Source: Ostrinia nubilalis (Eukaryota > Arthropoda > Insecta > Lepidoptera > Crambidae). Taken from it: a stretch of DNA of 64,000 bases. A program made the position numbers and the translations under genes. The stretch lies in assembly GCF_963855985.1 (NCBI RefSeq), contig NC_087112.1, positions 5,520,501 through 5,584,500 of the forward strand. Reading direction: 5' to 3'. Of the stretch, positions 22,583-35,500 are shown piece by piece. Numbering within the stretch: position 1 is the stretch's first letter; every line of letters starts with the position of its first letter. The notes under the pieces are model-generated. The model saw nothing but the letters and a program-made list of their open reading frames with translations. It ran no database searches and was not told the origin of the DNA.

Positions 22583-23554
22583 TCATTTCTTCTTCACGGT
22601 CGAGTTACTAGTACAACTACTCGAGCGAGTCTGCACACCGTCTTTCTTCAGTAAACTGACCCCGAAAGCGGGGCACTTTTTCCTTAGAGCCTTAATTTTG
22701 TAGAGTTTGTTCCCCTGGGAGTTATTCGTCTCCTCAAAGTTATCAGGCGTCACGTCGGCGGTTATGACCGAATTCGACAAGCAATCCATCGGTTCCGGGC
22801 TACTGGACTTGTCCCGTTTCCGCCTAAACCTGAACGGGGTTTCGAGCGAGTCCGCGGATATATTCGTAACGTTAGTGTCGCTGGAAGACAGATCCTGAGT
22901 GGCCTCGAGGTTGCTTTTCGGAAGATTACTCTTTGGCAGCTTCTTGCGCGAGTTGGAATTGGATCGGACGATGAGTTTTTTGCGGGCGGTCGCGTTTGGG
23001 GCCGTTTTGTTTTGCGCGACCGCTTTCAGATTCGGTTCGGAGGGTAGTCTGTTTTTGCCGTTGAGGTGGCAGTTTTCGGTTAAAGCGGAGAGCGTCGAAG
23101 TGACGTTGCTTAGTGAGTTGGCGACGGAGGTGTCACTGGCTGTGATTTTGGTGACTGTTTTTCTTGTGAGGGTTTTGAGGGGGCTAGCGCCGTGGGTGTA
23201 GCCTAAAGTGGGACGGGCGAGGTTCGCGCGTTGCCCGTGGAAACTGCTCTTACCTGTGAAGGGTTTGACCGCGGAGAGTTTGTTGGCTTGCGAGTTGGCA
23301 CTTCTGGTGGGGGGGAAGGTGGAAGTCTTGGCAGCATAGGCTTTCAGCGTGGAGTTGATCCGCGGCTGGGGCTTGAGGTTGGTAGAATGCGCGTTGCGGA
23401 CGTTATTAGTTGGCGTCATGTAGCCAGGCTTGGGCGCGAACACGGTCTTGGTTGGCAGCATTGGAGTGGGCGTGGTCTTGTACTTGCCGATGACGGATGT
23501 GACGTTATTCTCGTAGTCGGTCTCGTTGGCGTTTAAGACATTGGCGTTGTCCAA
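22583..23554 (-). CDS. Cdc14: Cdc14 coding exon 7: C-terminal tail and stop
   Basis: Acceptor ctttccag, 323 codons and TGA at 22583-22585. Low-complexity, Ser/Thr/Asn/Lys-rich, with several basic clusters including [14 protein letters not shown] (about residues 622-635), a plausible nuclear localisation and Cdk-site region. Animal Cdc14 tails are poorly conserved, so this agrees with, but does not prove, a regulatory tail. Large opposite-strand ORFs here are shadows. Confidence 0.88.
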   Translation of the reverse strand: MDNANVLNANETDYENNVTSVIGKYKTTPTPMLPTKTVFAPKPGYMTPTNNVRNAHSTNLKPQPRINSTLKAYAAKTSTFPPTRSANSQANKLSAVKPFTGKSSFHGQRANLARPTLGYTHGASPLKTLTRKTVTKITASDTSVANSLSNVTSTLSALTENCHLNGKNRLPSEPNLKAVAQNKTAPNATARKKLIVRSNSNSRKKLPKSNLPKSNLEATQDLSSSDTNVTNISADSLETPFRFRRKRDKSSSPEPMDCLSNSVITADVTPDNFEETNNSQGNKLYKIKALRKKCPAFGVSLLKKDGVQTRSSSCTSNSTVKKK

Positions 23555-26500
23555 CTGGAAAGAAAGGATGAATTATTACATTAAATTGTAAATAATAGTC
23601 ATTAATCGCGGGAACAGGCAGCAATTATGTACACATTTTAAATAAAACATGTAAAATATTTAAGGACATGTCACATTGCATGCGATCTACGATCAGGTCA
23701 AAGATATCATACATGATGCAGGCTGCGTTTAATTTGACCTGATCGCGAAGCACATTCAGTGTGGCAAATCCTTTAAATTTAGCTCAACAAAAGACACTTT
23801 ATAATGGACACGAGACGTCACACGCTCTTGCGTTCACCACTTTTTCATCCAGATGCAAGCTACGCTTGGGTCAAAGTTCCGTAGTCCGTGAGAAGATGTG
23901 TAGTGGCGTTTCATCCGCCTCATATGATCATATCACATCCTGCACGTTCTTGTTTTGAACACTCCCATTGTGGATAAGTACATGTCAAGGGCTCGAAGTA
24001 GGATGCGCATTTTGGTCCTACCCAGTTCTATGATTTCTTAGCCTTAGAGCTTTGCGCTTACCTTATCAGTGGGCTACACGTGACGTCAAACGCTTACCTT
24101 ATCAGTGGGCTTGTTGAGAATAGCCTGGAGGGTAACAGGCCGGTCCGCCGGCGGTCGAACAGGTGGTAAGTCGCAGTAGATGCCTCTGGTGAATACCGGC
24201 AGCGACGTGATGTTGTGCCGCCGTCTGTACGCCTCACCCTCGGCGAGCATTCGCGGCTGGATACTGGGAACACGTATAAGAAAATATTTAGTATCTAAAG
24301 TGTGTTTATAATTATCCCTTTTAGATGTCAGGCAAAGGCTTATCAAGCTTTGAGACCAGGGTGGCTCACCCCTGGGTAAAGTGGGGATTAATTTACTTAC
24401 AGAGAGTGAAACAAGAGGCTGGACAAGGCCAGTGAATACCTACTGTGAGGAGATGAAGGTCAGGTATGGTTATGTTCATTACACATCAGTACTCTGGAGA
24501 GGCGATTCTCTTTCCTAACCACTGCTGCTGCCCTTCTCAACTGCCCTTGCTTTCCAGGTGAGGGGTTGGTGTAGGCATGGAAGATGAGAAGGAATCCCTT
24601 ACTTGAGATTGAAGAGCTCTTCAGTCTCAAGTAAATGATGCATGTTCTAATACTGCCAGGCGATGGCCTCGCGCGCCGTGAAGCGTGGTGCTTCATGTGG
24701 CAGCGACAGACCGGCTGCGACAGTGACGTCACTCTACTAACTTCTGCCGTGAAGCGTGGTGCTGACGTGGCAGCGACAGACCGGCTGCGAGTGACGTCAC
24801 TCTACTCACTTCTCCAGGAACCACTGCTGGTGGCCGATGACGGAGCCGGGGCGGCAGACGCGCAGCCAGGCGATGGCCTCGCGCGCCGTGAAGCGTGGTG
24901 CTGACGTAGCAGCGACAGGCCGGCTGCGAGTGACGTCACTCTACTCACTTCTCCAGGAACCACTGCTGGTGGCCGATGACGGAGCCGGGGCGGCAGACGC
25001 GCAGCCAGGCGATGGCCTCGCGCGCCGTGAAGCGTGGTGCTGACGTAGCAGCGACAGGCCGGCTGCGAGTGACGTCACTCTACTCACTTCTCCAGGAACC
25101 ACTGCTGGTGGCCGATGACGGAGCCGGGGCGGCAGACGCGCAGCCAGGCGATGGCCTCGCGCGCCGTGAAGCGTGGTGCTGACGTAGCAGCGACAGGCCG
25201 GCTGCGAGTGACGTCACTCTACTCACTTCTCCAGGAACCACTGCTGGTGGCCGATGACGGAGCCGGGGCGGCAGACGCGCAGCCAGGCGATGGCCTCGCG
25301 GGCCGTGAAGCCGTGATGCTTCATCATGTAGCACGCGATCAGGGTGCCTGTCCTGCCGAGACCGGCTGTAGACAATAATAATAATATAAGCTTTATTAGA
25401 ATCGCTAAAATCAAGTGGCAGTGGGCGGGGCACATAGCTCGGAGAGCTGATGGCCGCTGGGGCAGAAAAGTTCTTGAGTGGCGACCACGAGCCGGAAGAC
25501 GTAGCGTGGGCAGGCCTCCCACTAGGTGGACCGACGATCTGGTGAAGGTCGCGGGAGGTGCCTGGATGCGAGCGGCGCAGGACCGGTCTTTGTGGAAATC
25601 CTTGGGGGAGGCCTTTGTCCAGCAGTGGACGTCTTTCGGCTGAAACGAACGAAGCTTTATTTGACATCTCCGACTTTTGATTGGAAAATCCGACCCCGCG
25701 TAACGGGATAAGGCGAGGCTGAAGAACTTGAGCCCCTTCCTCCAAAAAGGGCTCGCTCTTTGACAGAACAGCAAAAAACACTGATTTTCAGCAGAACTTT
25801 TTTGATTACTGTGCATCTCTGCCAATGGAAAACATTGTACAATGACATCACGGTTGCTTTATTTCGCTGTTTACAAGGGTTTGGCAGGAAATATAACGAT
25901 TTCTGGAGTTTGATAATGGCAAATAAGTCACGATACGATTTCAGAAGAAAGATACAAAAATTTTCTTAGTTAAACATTTTTAATTGTTGCACTTTGTTTA
26001 AGGTCTCATATTGTTTTAATTTTACATGGAGAAGCGGTAATGGTGAAGGAAACCTATTCAAAAACTGTTTTAACTAGTAAAACTGAACTAAGTTAAATAA
26101 GTTTTTACTGAACATAATTCGACAAAACAATTACATAATTTACTTTATAGTTTATGTAATAGACGCTCAAAATCAACGCGCTTTTGTTCAATACTGAATT
26201 TATCAACCACAGTCACGCAAGAAATAGCAGCACATAATTTTCATTAGTTAACAATTTGTAAGGATAAGTTGTAGTACATAACTATGTAAGTTTTATAACG
26301 TAAGATTTTTGGCAATTAAATGTTAGTATAACGCGAAGCACCACTCATGTAATCGCATTATGATGGTCACGTGGTGCGCTCGGGGGCGTGGTCACTATCA
26401 GAAGTCGGTAGCAATAATTATTACCCTAATGACTGGCAATAAGGTCCATTTAAGCCTGCTGTTATCTTCGTTCGTTTTAGCCAAATAATGTCCACAACTG

Positions 26501-29500
26501 GACAAAGGCCTCCTCCAAGGGGCTATATCCGTCTCTCTCTCACATTGCGAGAAAGTGATTTGGGTAGCAACTCTCATGTAAAACCTAGTAACCAAAATAA
26601 AATGAGCCGTACCTTTACAATGGACAGCCACTGCGCCCTTAGCAGCCTCAGAGATCCGTATAAACCGGTTCACTATGAGATCCGACGGCACAGGTCCATC
26701 CACGAAGAACAACTCCCGATGCTCGAACCCGTGGGCGGTGAACTGACGCGCGTCATACTTCTTGTTGAGCCGCACTATGGTGGTCACGAGGGAGCGTGGT
26801 CACTACATAGGCCGGTAACTATACGTGCCACCCTAAACACTACTTTAATGGCCGGCAATAAGGTCGATTTGAGCCTGCCAATATCTAACTAATATATTTC
26901 TGGACTAGCTCTTGTGTTCTGCAATCAACTCTCTGGCTAGGCGCCACACTCATATCCATATCTTCAGCTACATTAATATCTCTTACACATACCGAGGTGC
27001 TGTCATGAGCGAAAGCGACAAATACAAATGAATGTCTTACCTTTACAATGAACCGCCACTGCGCCCTTAGCAGCCTCAGAGATCCGTATAAACCGGTTCA
27101 CAATCAGATCCGACGGCACAGATCCATCCACGAAGAACAACTCTCGATGCTCGAACCCGTGCGCGGTGAACTGACGCGCGTCATACGACTTCTTGTTGAG
27201 CCGCACTATGGTGGTCACGTGGTCACTAAATAGGCCGGTTTCTTAACGTGCCACCCTAAATACTACTTTAACAGCCGGCAATAAGGTCGATTTGAGCCTG
27301 CCAATATCCAACTAATAGATTTCTCGACTAGCTCTTGTGTTCTGCAATCAACTCTCTGGCTAGGACACCACACTCCATCTCATCATCAGCTATATTCATC
27401 TCTCTTACACATACCGAGATGCTGTCAAGAGCGAAAGCGACAAATACAAATAATTGTCCTACCTTTACAATGAACCGCCACTGCGCCCTTAGCCGCCTCA
27501 GAGATCCGTATAAACCGGTTCACAATCAGATCCGACGGCACAGATCCATCCACGAAGAACAACTCCCGATGCTCGAACCCGTGCGCGGTGAACTGACGCG
27601 CGTCATATGACTTCTTATTGAGCCGCACTATGGTGGTCACGTGGTGCGTCCTGAAGTATTCATGGTAGTGTTCCGGGCTGTGCAGGTGGTAGCCCCGGTC
27701 CACCCGGGACCGGTGGTGCGGCCCGGAGAAAGCCAGCATTTTGCCGGGGACTATCCAGTTGAGGTCGCCGTTTTCCACTTTCTGGAACGGAGATGGATAA
27801 AGGTTATAGTAGCTCATTTTTCAATCATATGCCTGTAGTATCTTCCAGTAAATAAATGAAAACGAACGAGATCAGAATCGTAATGATATCAGATGATTAG
27901 TTTTAATAACTTGAATATTCAAGTTCAGTTTAAAACAACCCTTTCTATTACTTAGGGTGTGACAGTTGACTCTTAGGCCGCTCTGGATAGATTGAAAACA
28001 AATAAAATCATATATCAATAATTAATGTAGTGGCAGGAAGAACACTAGACTATAACCCGTCAGCTAAGAGCGTCCCAGGACCACCTTCATGCCGTGCAAG
28101 ACTTCCAGCAGAGATATGTCTGTCAACGGCGACAGGAAGGATACTAGACTACATCTCGTCAAATAAATAGCATGACAGAGTACTGATTATTCTCTTACCT
28201 CATAGAACAGGTACTGATCAGCGTCGAAGTGCTCGAAGTCGAAGAAGCGCGCGTCGTGAGCCACCTTCATGCCGTGTAGCACGTCCAGTAGAGATATGTC
28301 GAACAGCGGCGTCAATAAGAACCCTTGGCTAATACCCTGTCAGCTAATAGCGTGCGAAGACATTGGTTTTTAATCTCCTACCTCATAGAACAGGTACTGA
28401 TCAGCGTCGAAGTGCTCAAAGTCGAAGAAGCGCGCGTCGTGAGCCACCTTCATGCCATGCAAGACATCCGGCAGAGATATGTCGAACAGTGGCGTCAATA
28501 AGAACGCTCGACTAAATACCCTGTCAGTCATGGCAGGACAGGACACTAATCATCCTCTCTTACCTCATAGAACAGGTACTGATCAGCGTCGAAGTGCTCG
28601 AAGTCGAAGAAGCGCGCGTCGTGAGCCACCTTCATGCCATGCAGCACGTCCAGTAGAGATATGTCGAACAGCGGCGTCAATAAGAACCCTTGGCTAATAC
28701 CCTGTCAGCTAATAGCGTGCGAAGACATTGGTTTTTAATCTCCTACCTCATAGAACAGGTACTGATCAGCGTCGAAATGCTCGAAGTCAAAGAAGCGCGC
28801 GTCGTGGGCCACCTTCATGCCATGCAGGACGTCTAGCAGAGATATGTCGAACAGCGGCGGCCCGCCCGACGCGTCGCGGAAACTTAGAAGGGACCAGTCC
28901 GAGCCATCGGTCAGGTTTTTGCACACTACTGCGGAATATAGTGCCAAAAAGGACACTAGACTATTTCCTGGCAGCTAAAAACATGCCAGGTTTTTGCTCT
29001 CCTACCTCATAGAACAGGTACTGATCAGCGTCGAAGTGCTCGAAGTCGAAAAAACGCGCGTCGTGAGCCACCTTAATGCCATGCAGGACGTCTAGTAAAG
29101 ATATGTCAAACAGCGGCGGCCCGCCCGACGCGTCACGGAAACTTAGGAGAGACCAGTCAGAGCCATCGGTCAGGTTCTTGTACACCGCTGCCGGACTGCC
29201 GTCCAGGTAGATTATCTGGAACAATAATTGCATGGGATATAAACTCAGAAGTCATTAAATTTGACCACCATATTGTACTCAATAAAATTTTAAACTTTCA
29301 AGTTCTACTACATTTGAGTCTGCTTGTGACCACGGCTGTGGCTATACGAAACGTCAAGCAGTAACTGACACCTGTATTCACAAACGATACTTGCTTAGGT
29401 AAGTGAAGCAGTAACGCTATGCGAAGTCGAAGGCACAGCGTTGAATAGAGCTCTGTGATTGGTTCGTGTGCCACTCAAGTATTGTCTATGAATAGGTTTT

Positions 29501-32500
29501 GGGACTCTGTGCGTCCACGCGCACTGTGAGATCTCATAGTAATATTTGAGAATACGGGTGTAAATGTCACGATTGAAAACCATTGTTCTCAGTCTCAAAA
29601 GAAAAGATCTCTACGTTGTTTTACTATCTCACAATTTAAGTTCACCAAGTGTTTTAATCCTTCTCTAACCAACAACAATGCTATGGGATTTTGGGCTGAC
29701 ATTATCATATCTTTATCTTTCACACAGCTACACTGCTGCTGCGCTTGCCAAAACACTCAAGAATTGTCATTAGGTTGCAGATTCTGCTTAAGAAGCTAAA
29801 GTTGCAGCGTTGGTCGAAATATCTCTATGTAAAATTCATTTACAAAGCACAGCACCTACGTAACATTATGAGTAAGTTTTTGAATGTTATTAATTAGATT
29901 ATTTATAAATAAATCCTGTTTAAAGGCTGAATTCACTCATTCATTCATTCAGCCTTTAAGAGTGGATTCACCAAAATAGTTCAGCCATCTAACTCAACAA
30001 CAGACCCTATGAATGCAATACATTACTGTCGCCTTCATAATAAGTAATGATATGCTAAAAAAAAAGAAAAAAGTGGATTTCGAAAGTAAAAAAATGGTAT
30101 CAACTAGTTACCACAAAATCACATTACAACAAAGAAAACACAAAAAAGGCGATTGTCTCCACGTGGGTAGACGTGTAACGACAGCCGTCGTGGGAGGACT
30201 ATGCCACAGCTTGTAGAGAACAGACCCTCTAATCAGTATAAAATCAAATCAAATAATTTTATTTGCAGAACAATCTTGAGTTTAGGTCACCAAAATTGGT
30301 TCACAAACTATTCTGAGATTAAATAAAAAAATACTTAAATTAATAATGGAAAATAGTCGTGCTTAGTTCAGGGTCTCAATTTTGGCATGGTTAAAATTAT
30401 ACTCTGCGCTGCTTTTACTGTTATAACAAAAGGGTAAATATGAAGTTAATTGACATATCAACCCTCAAATTTATTTGAGCCCCAAGACCTTAACACTGAT
30501 GTCAGCAATTATCATCTTATTATAAAGCTACATAGAGTAATTACAGGCTTTGTTTGCAGTGAACTGGCTGTTCTAGTCGTCGTGCAAGTTAATATGCAAA
30601 AATAATGCGATCCAATTAACCCAGCCGACAAAACTGCACAGCAACAATGTACCCACTCCTCTGAATTGCAGTTTATTGCCCCACATTGAGTAATCTCGTA
30701 TGCATGCGGCTCTGCAAATTTTTATTACGTCACGTCTCCATAAATGTAATTACGTTATGCTGTAATTTCTTTATTAACATTGTTTGAAATTTTCGTACAT
30801 ACTACTTTTTCATTAGTCCTTAACTTATTTTAACACACTCGCCCAAATTGTTCATTGAAACCAACCATCAATGGACATCCTTTTAATTTTCTGAGTTGTC
30901 ACACATAAAATCTATGAGGAAAATGCCTCGTAGATTTTATACAGCAATCGTATGAAAACGGTGTCAACTACCAAATTAAGCAGGTAATAGCGTAGAATGA
31001 GAAAGTCTCCGTAGTCTCCAAATTAAGTTTTAGCCATAAAAGTGATTTGTGTTCCCGAATCGCATTGTATTCGCGTGAAGAGTAGGACCATCTACACAAA
31101 TTGCGCTACTTCACACGCAAAACTGAATTGCGGTGCAAAATGCGTAAAATCACAAACTTTGTCCTCAAAATAAGGTGCGATATGATATTTGTCTTCAAAT
31201 TAGGGCTTGTTCACACTGAGACATCTCGATTTTGCAGGATTCCGTATAGTACACACACGTGCTTTAATATTAACGTTCACACGAACAAATGTTTCGAAAA
31301 AAAACCGACCCCGTTCGAATTTGTAAGTCTAATTTCAAACACAAATAATTATGTGTGTTCACACGACAGTGTCCAGTTTTGCGGGATCCTGCATTACTGC
31401 ATCTCGCAAAACTGGATTGCCGTGGGAGGGAATAAACCCTTACCTCTTTATTACAAAAAGTTAAACTCTAGAGTTTAAACTAGTTTAAATTGACATTATG
31501 GAAATGTCATTTTAAACTAGTGTTTATCCCGGATTTGACTTTTTTGTAGTAAGGCCGTTAAGGTGCCAAAACCAACAAACCGCTTGTCAAGCGCTCCCCA
31601 AGACATTTTTTGACGCACAGCGGCATAAACAACATAAAAGGCCGGCAGAATTACCATTTCTAGCAAAAAAGTTGCCCCACATTTCTCAAGCAAAGTCGGT
31701 TCGTTAACTCTCCTTGCGGTATACTGAATTAATAAGTTTCCAAGTCTGTGTCAGCTATTGCCAGGTGGAGTGTGAATCGGTTCGGAACGGAACACGAATG
31801 CAACTTAATTAAACGGTAAAGTTTGATCCGCCCTTGAAACTGCAGCCTTCGATTGACGTGCTCGAAACAGGCAATTTCAGAGTTCAATTTCAAGAGAGAG
31901 AATTTCAGCAAGGAAACCAATTTGTTCAACTATGCTATCAAACTAAGTCAGTTTCAGACTATTAGGTACTCCTGTGGGAGAAGCGTAAAGGTCAAGGTGT
32001 TATGTGACTTACGCTCGTTTTCACAAACATCACTGAGGTCTCACAGTGCGCGTGGACGCACAGGGTGACACACGAACCAATCACAGAGCTCTATTCAGTG
32101 CAGAGTCAGTGGCTGAAGTAAGGGATCGGCACGGGATGGTGCTTTTGTGACGTCAAATGTTAGCGAGACTTCAGATCATTACGCCCGTATTCACAAACAT
32201 TACTATGAGGTCTCACAGTACGCGTGGACGCATAAGGTGACACACGAACCAATCACAGAGCTCTATTCAACGCTGTTCGATTTGCTGTTTCACTAAGCAA
32301 GCATCGTTTGTGAATACGGGCGTTAATCCCTTTGGTACGAGGGCCGGCTGATAATTTCGCGGCCTAAGGTACTTAATGAAATAAAATAAATGGTTTCTAT
32401 TTTTTATTTTGTAATATAATCTCCCTCAAAAGAAATACATTTCTTAAATCTCGCATACAATGCCTTTTACCCACCCAAAAAATTTTTTTTCAAAATGACG

Positions 32501-35500
32501 ACCAACCGCAGCTTTAATTTCGTTGTCATCTGCATATCTCCGGCCCCGTAAGTCCTTTTTCAAATCGAAAAACCGGTGTCTTTCAGGGCTTGGCCTCGCA
32601 ACACGTGCGGCGTGAACGGGCGCGTTGTCTTGCGGAAAGAGCAATCCGCGTGTCAGTTTCCCCCGTCATTTCTGTACAATAGCCTCGCGAACATAAATAA
32701 ATATTCTTCAGCTATCTGCCACGATTTAATTCTTTGGTCAGCCGGAACGATTTTTTCGACTTTTGAACGTTTCCTTCACTCAGTATCGTGACAGGGCGGG
32801 GGTCGTTTTCACAGGTCTCTCGTCCGTGTTGAAATAGTCGGGCCCATTTTTTAACCATAGTATATGAAGGTCCAGAATCCTGAAGAACCAATGACATCTC
32901 TTCAAAAATGTCTTTCGGTCTATTTTCCTTCTTTACGAGGAATTATGTCCGCGGCGCGCGGTGTCGAAATTCCGCAAATCTCCAGATTCGGCGGACATGG
33001 TGATGTCATTTGTTCGATAGAAATTGAACTATCAGTGCAAACTTAATTAGTGATTGCTTTTTAAAATACTACTGAGTGTCGCAACTAGTGATATGAGTAA
33101 CAAGCTAATTACTCATCGCTAAGTACCTAAGGCCGCGAAATTTTCAGCCGCCTCTCGTAGATCTACCAGGATGCATTCTTCTTCTGTCAGCTAGACTTCA
33201 GATCTTTAGATTTGTATGCTCTGTCACGTCAAAATATGTCAATGTCACCCCTCCCGTGCTGCTTCAATACCTCAGGCTCTGACTCAGTAAAGCGCTATAA
33301 GTTTATTGTCTATTCTAACAGTTAAAAAATAAATAAAAAAGGATATATCATTGTGGGATCTTGTGAACGAATTATGAACACTTGATTTTGGAAAATATCG
33401 TCTTTTATTTGAAAAACCACACGCTCGTCTTTGCAGTAAAAATCAGAGTCTCGCCATCTTAGATTATTTGAATTTATATCCATTCATTCCATTCTTTCAT
33501 TCATTCAAACCTTTCACTCACTCATCAACGTTCCGTTTCCCACATTCGGCCATCCTGCTAGCTGACTGTCCTCAGTCATACCAGGTCATTCATCATCGTC
33601 TTTCACACTTAAAACAATTACAGAATGCTTATGAAGCTATAATGCAATTATACAATATTAAACACTTATTATACTAAACTTTACTTTCAAGTGCTACTAC
33701 TGCGCACTGTTACATTATACTTTGATTAACTAAAATTAGTAAGTTCATACAATAACTTTGGTAAATTACCATCTTTCAAATCGAAAACGACTTTAATTCA
33801 GTATACAATACTAAACAACAACATTTTATCAAATGTAGAAATGTTACAAGATAAGTATCACTTGACACATCATTATGCTATTTTGTTAAATTATACAAAC
33901 ATAGATATTTTACTCTTACCACTGTTGTTATGGAGAAATATATAAATAACGCTTTAGTTTAACATAAAATAATTTTAAGTCTTGTTTAAGTTAAGTTAAA
34001 TCAAAAAGATACCTGTGAATATGAAAAAAAGAATCAATCAAGGTTCTGGCCACGGTTTCATAAAGTCTGCTGAACTAGAAGTCTTGTGGGGACCCTCCAC
34101 CATGCTATGCAACTTTGAGACATCATAACGATCCCTACCCTTGATACTTACCACCTTGTAAGGTCCTAAAAACTTGGACTTTAATTTAGAATGCGTACCA
34201 AACTGGGTTCTCTTAATAGCAACTAGGTCTCCTACCTGATACTTCTTGCTCTGCTTCCTCTTTCTATTGTAGCTTCGCATATTTTCTTCCTGAATTTTCA
34301 AAATTTGTATCTTCGCAGCATCTCTTAAGTCTTCTCTTTGCTTGATAAATTCTTCATGATTTTCTTTTTCCAACAATTCTATTATCTGTGCATCTTCTTT
34401 CATCTTCATTTTCGTGCCAATCATCAGTTCAAATGGGGTGGTGGAAATACTTCTCTGGTAAGTACAGTTCAATGCTCTTTGCAACTTACTAACATGCTTG
34501 TACCAATGCCCTGGCTCTTCAATGCACAGTTTGGTAAGTACAGACACCATTACTCGGTGTACCCTCTCTACTTGCCCATTTCCTCGTGGAACTCCTGTTG
34601 TGATGGTCACATGTTGAATGTTCTCTGCATCACAGTAGTCCTTGAAGTCATTGCTCGTAAAGGCGGTACCTCTGTCGCTAATAATTCTCGAGGGGTTGCC
34701 AAAACATTGCTGGTGAATCTTGAGCTTGTCTAAAGTTTCTTTTGTTGTCGTACTTTTTACAGGATAGATCCATACAAACTTCGTGAAAGCGTCGATGACT
34801 GTCAAAATGTAGTTGTACTGCTTCTTTGTTTCAGTGAACGGTCCTATGTGATCTATGTGCAATGTAGACAATGGTATACCTTCTTTGTGGATAGGATTAA
34901 GGAAACCTTCTTGTTTACCTTCCTTCTTCGTAGCTAAAATGCATGGTATGCAAGTTAAAATAAAGTCTTCTATCTTTTTTGTCAAGTCTTTTATGTAGTA
35001 GTCTTTGCTTATGTAATCAATCATCTTTCTTTTGCCAAAATGTCCAATACTATGTGCTTTGCTGATAATTTCAGTTTCCATATCTTTTGGTATAACTAGC
35101 AGCTTTTGTTGAGTTTTATAGAGTAAGTCATTCTCTATAAAATAGTCTAAGTAAGGTTCCTTCTTCGATACTTCAATGATGGCCTTCAGCCCTTCATCAT
35201 TTTCTTGTGCTCTCTTGATTCGCTCGTGTAGTTGTCTTGTTATCATTCCTGTGAAGTACTGCACTCTACTCAATGCGTCCACATGCCTCATTTTAGTTCC
35301 AGGTCGGTGCTCCACTGTGTAATCGTACTCTTGTAGCAGCAGTACCCAGCGCGCGACTCTAGTGACCAGATCTTTCTTCTTTAGGGTCATCTCGAAAGCA
35401 GCACAGTCGGTGACAATCTTGAATGGAATCCCAAGCAAGTATTTGCGGAACTTCTTCACTCCTTGAACAACTGCCAATGCTTCCAACTCGTAACTGGTGT

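Larger units (their letters stand above)
29216..33351. other. Cdc14 intron 2, proximal part
   Basis: No host exon is visible. It contains MITEs (29368-29561, 31439-31552, 32011-32100, 32182-32321), a mariner remnant (32338-33157) and a possible LINE 3' tail (30233-30390). The rest is AT-rich and unassigned. Confidence 0.6.

Noticed and set aside
22707..23536. Plus-strand open frames of 63-101 codons
   Set aside because: They lie antisense to the Cdc14 tail exon, whose low-complexity codons leave the other strand open; no family resemblance.
24655..25365. CRISPR-like regular array
   Set aside because: Contiguous 139-bp units with no short repeat/variable spacer pattern, in an animal intron derived from an exon.
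24635..25378. Repeated plus-strand ORFs of 68-90 codons with identical sequence every 139 bp
   Set aside because: They are the antisense reading of the truncated Cdc14 exon 5 array.
24655..29215. Pure assembly artefact as explanation for the exon arrays
   Set aside because: Considered but not favoured: copies differ in sequence, truncation and spacer, and arrays occur in several places with different periods. It cannot be excluded without reads, especially for the perfect 139-bp array.
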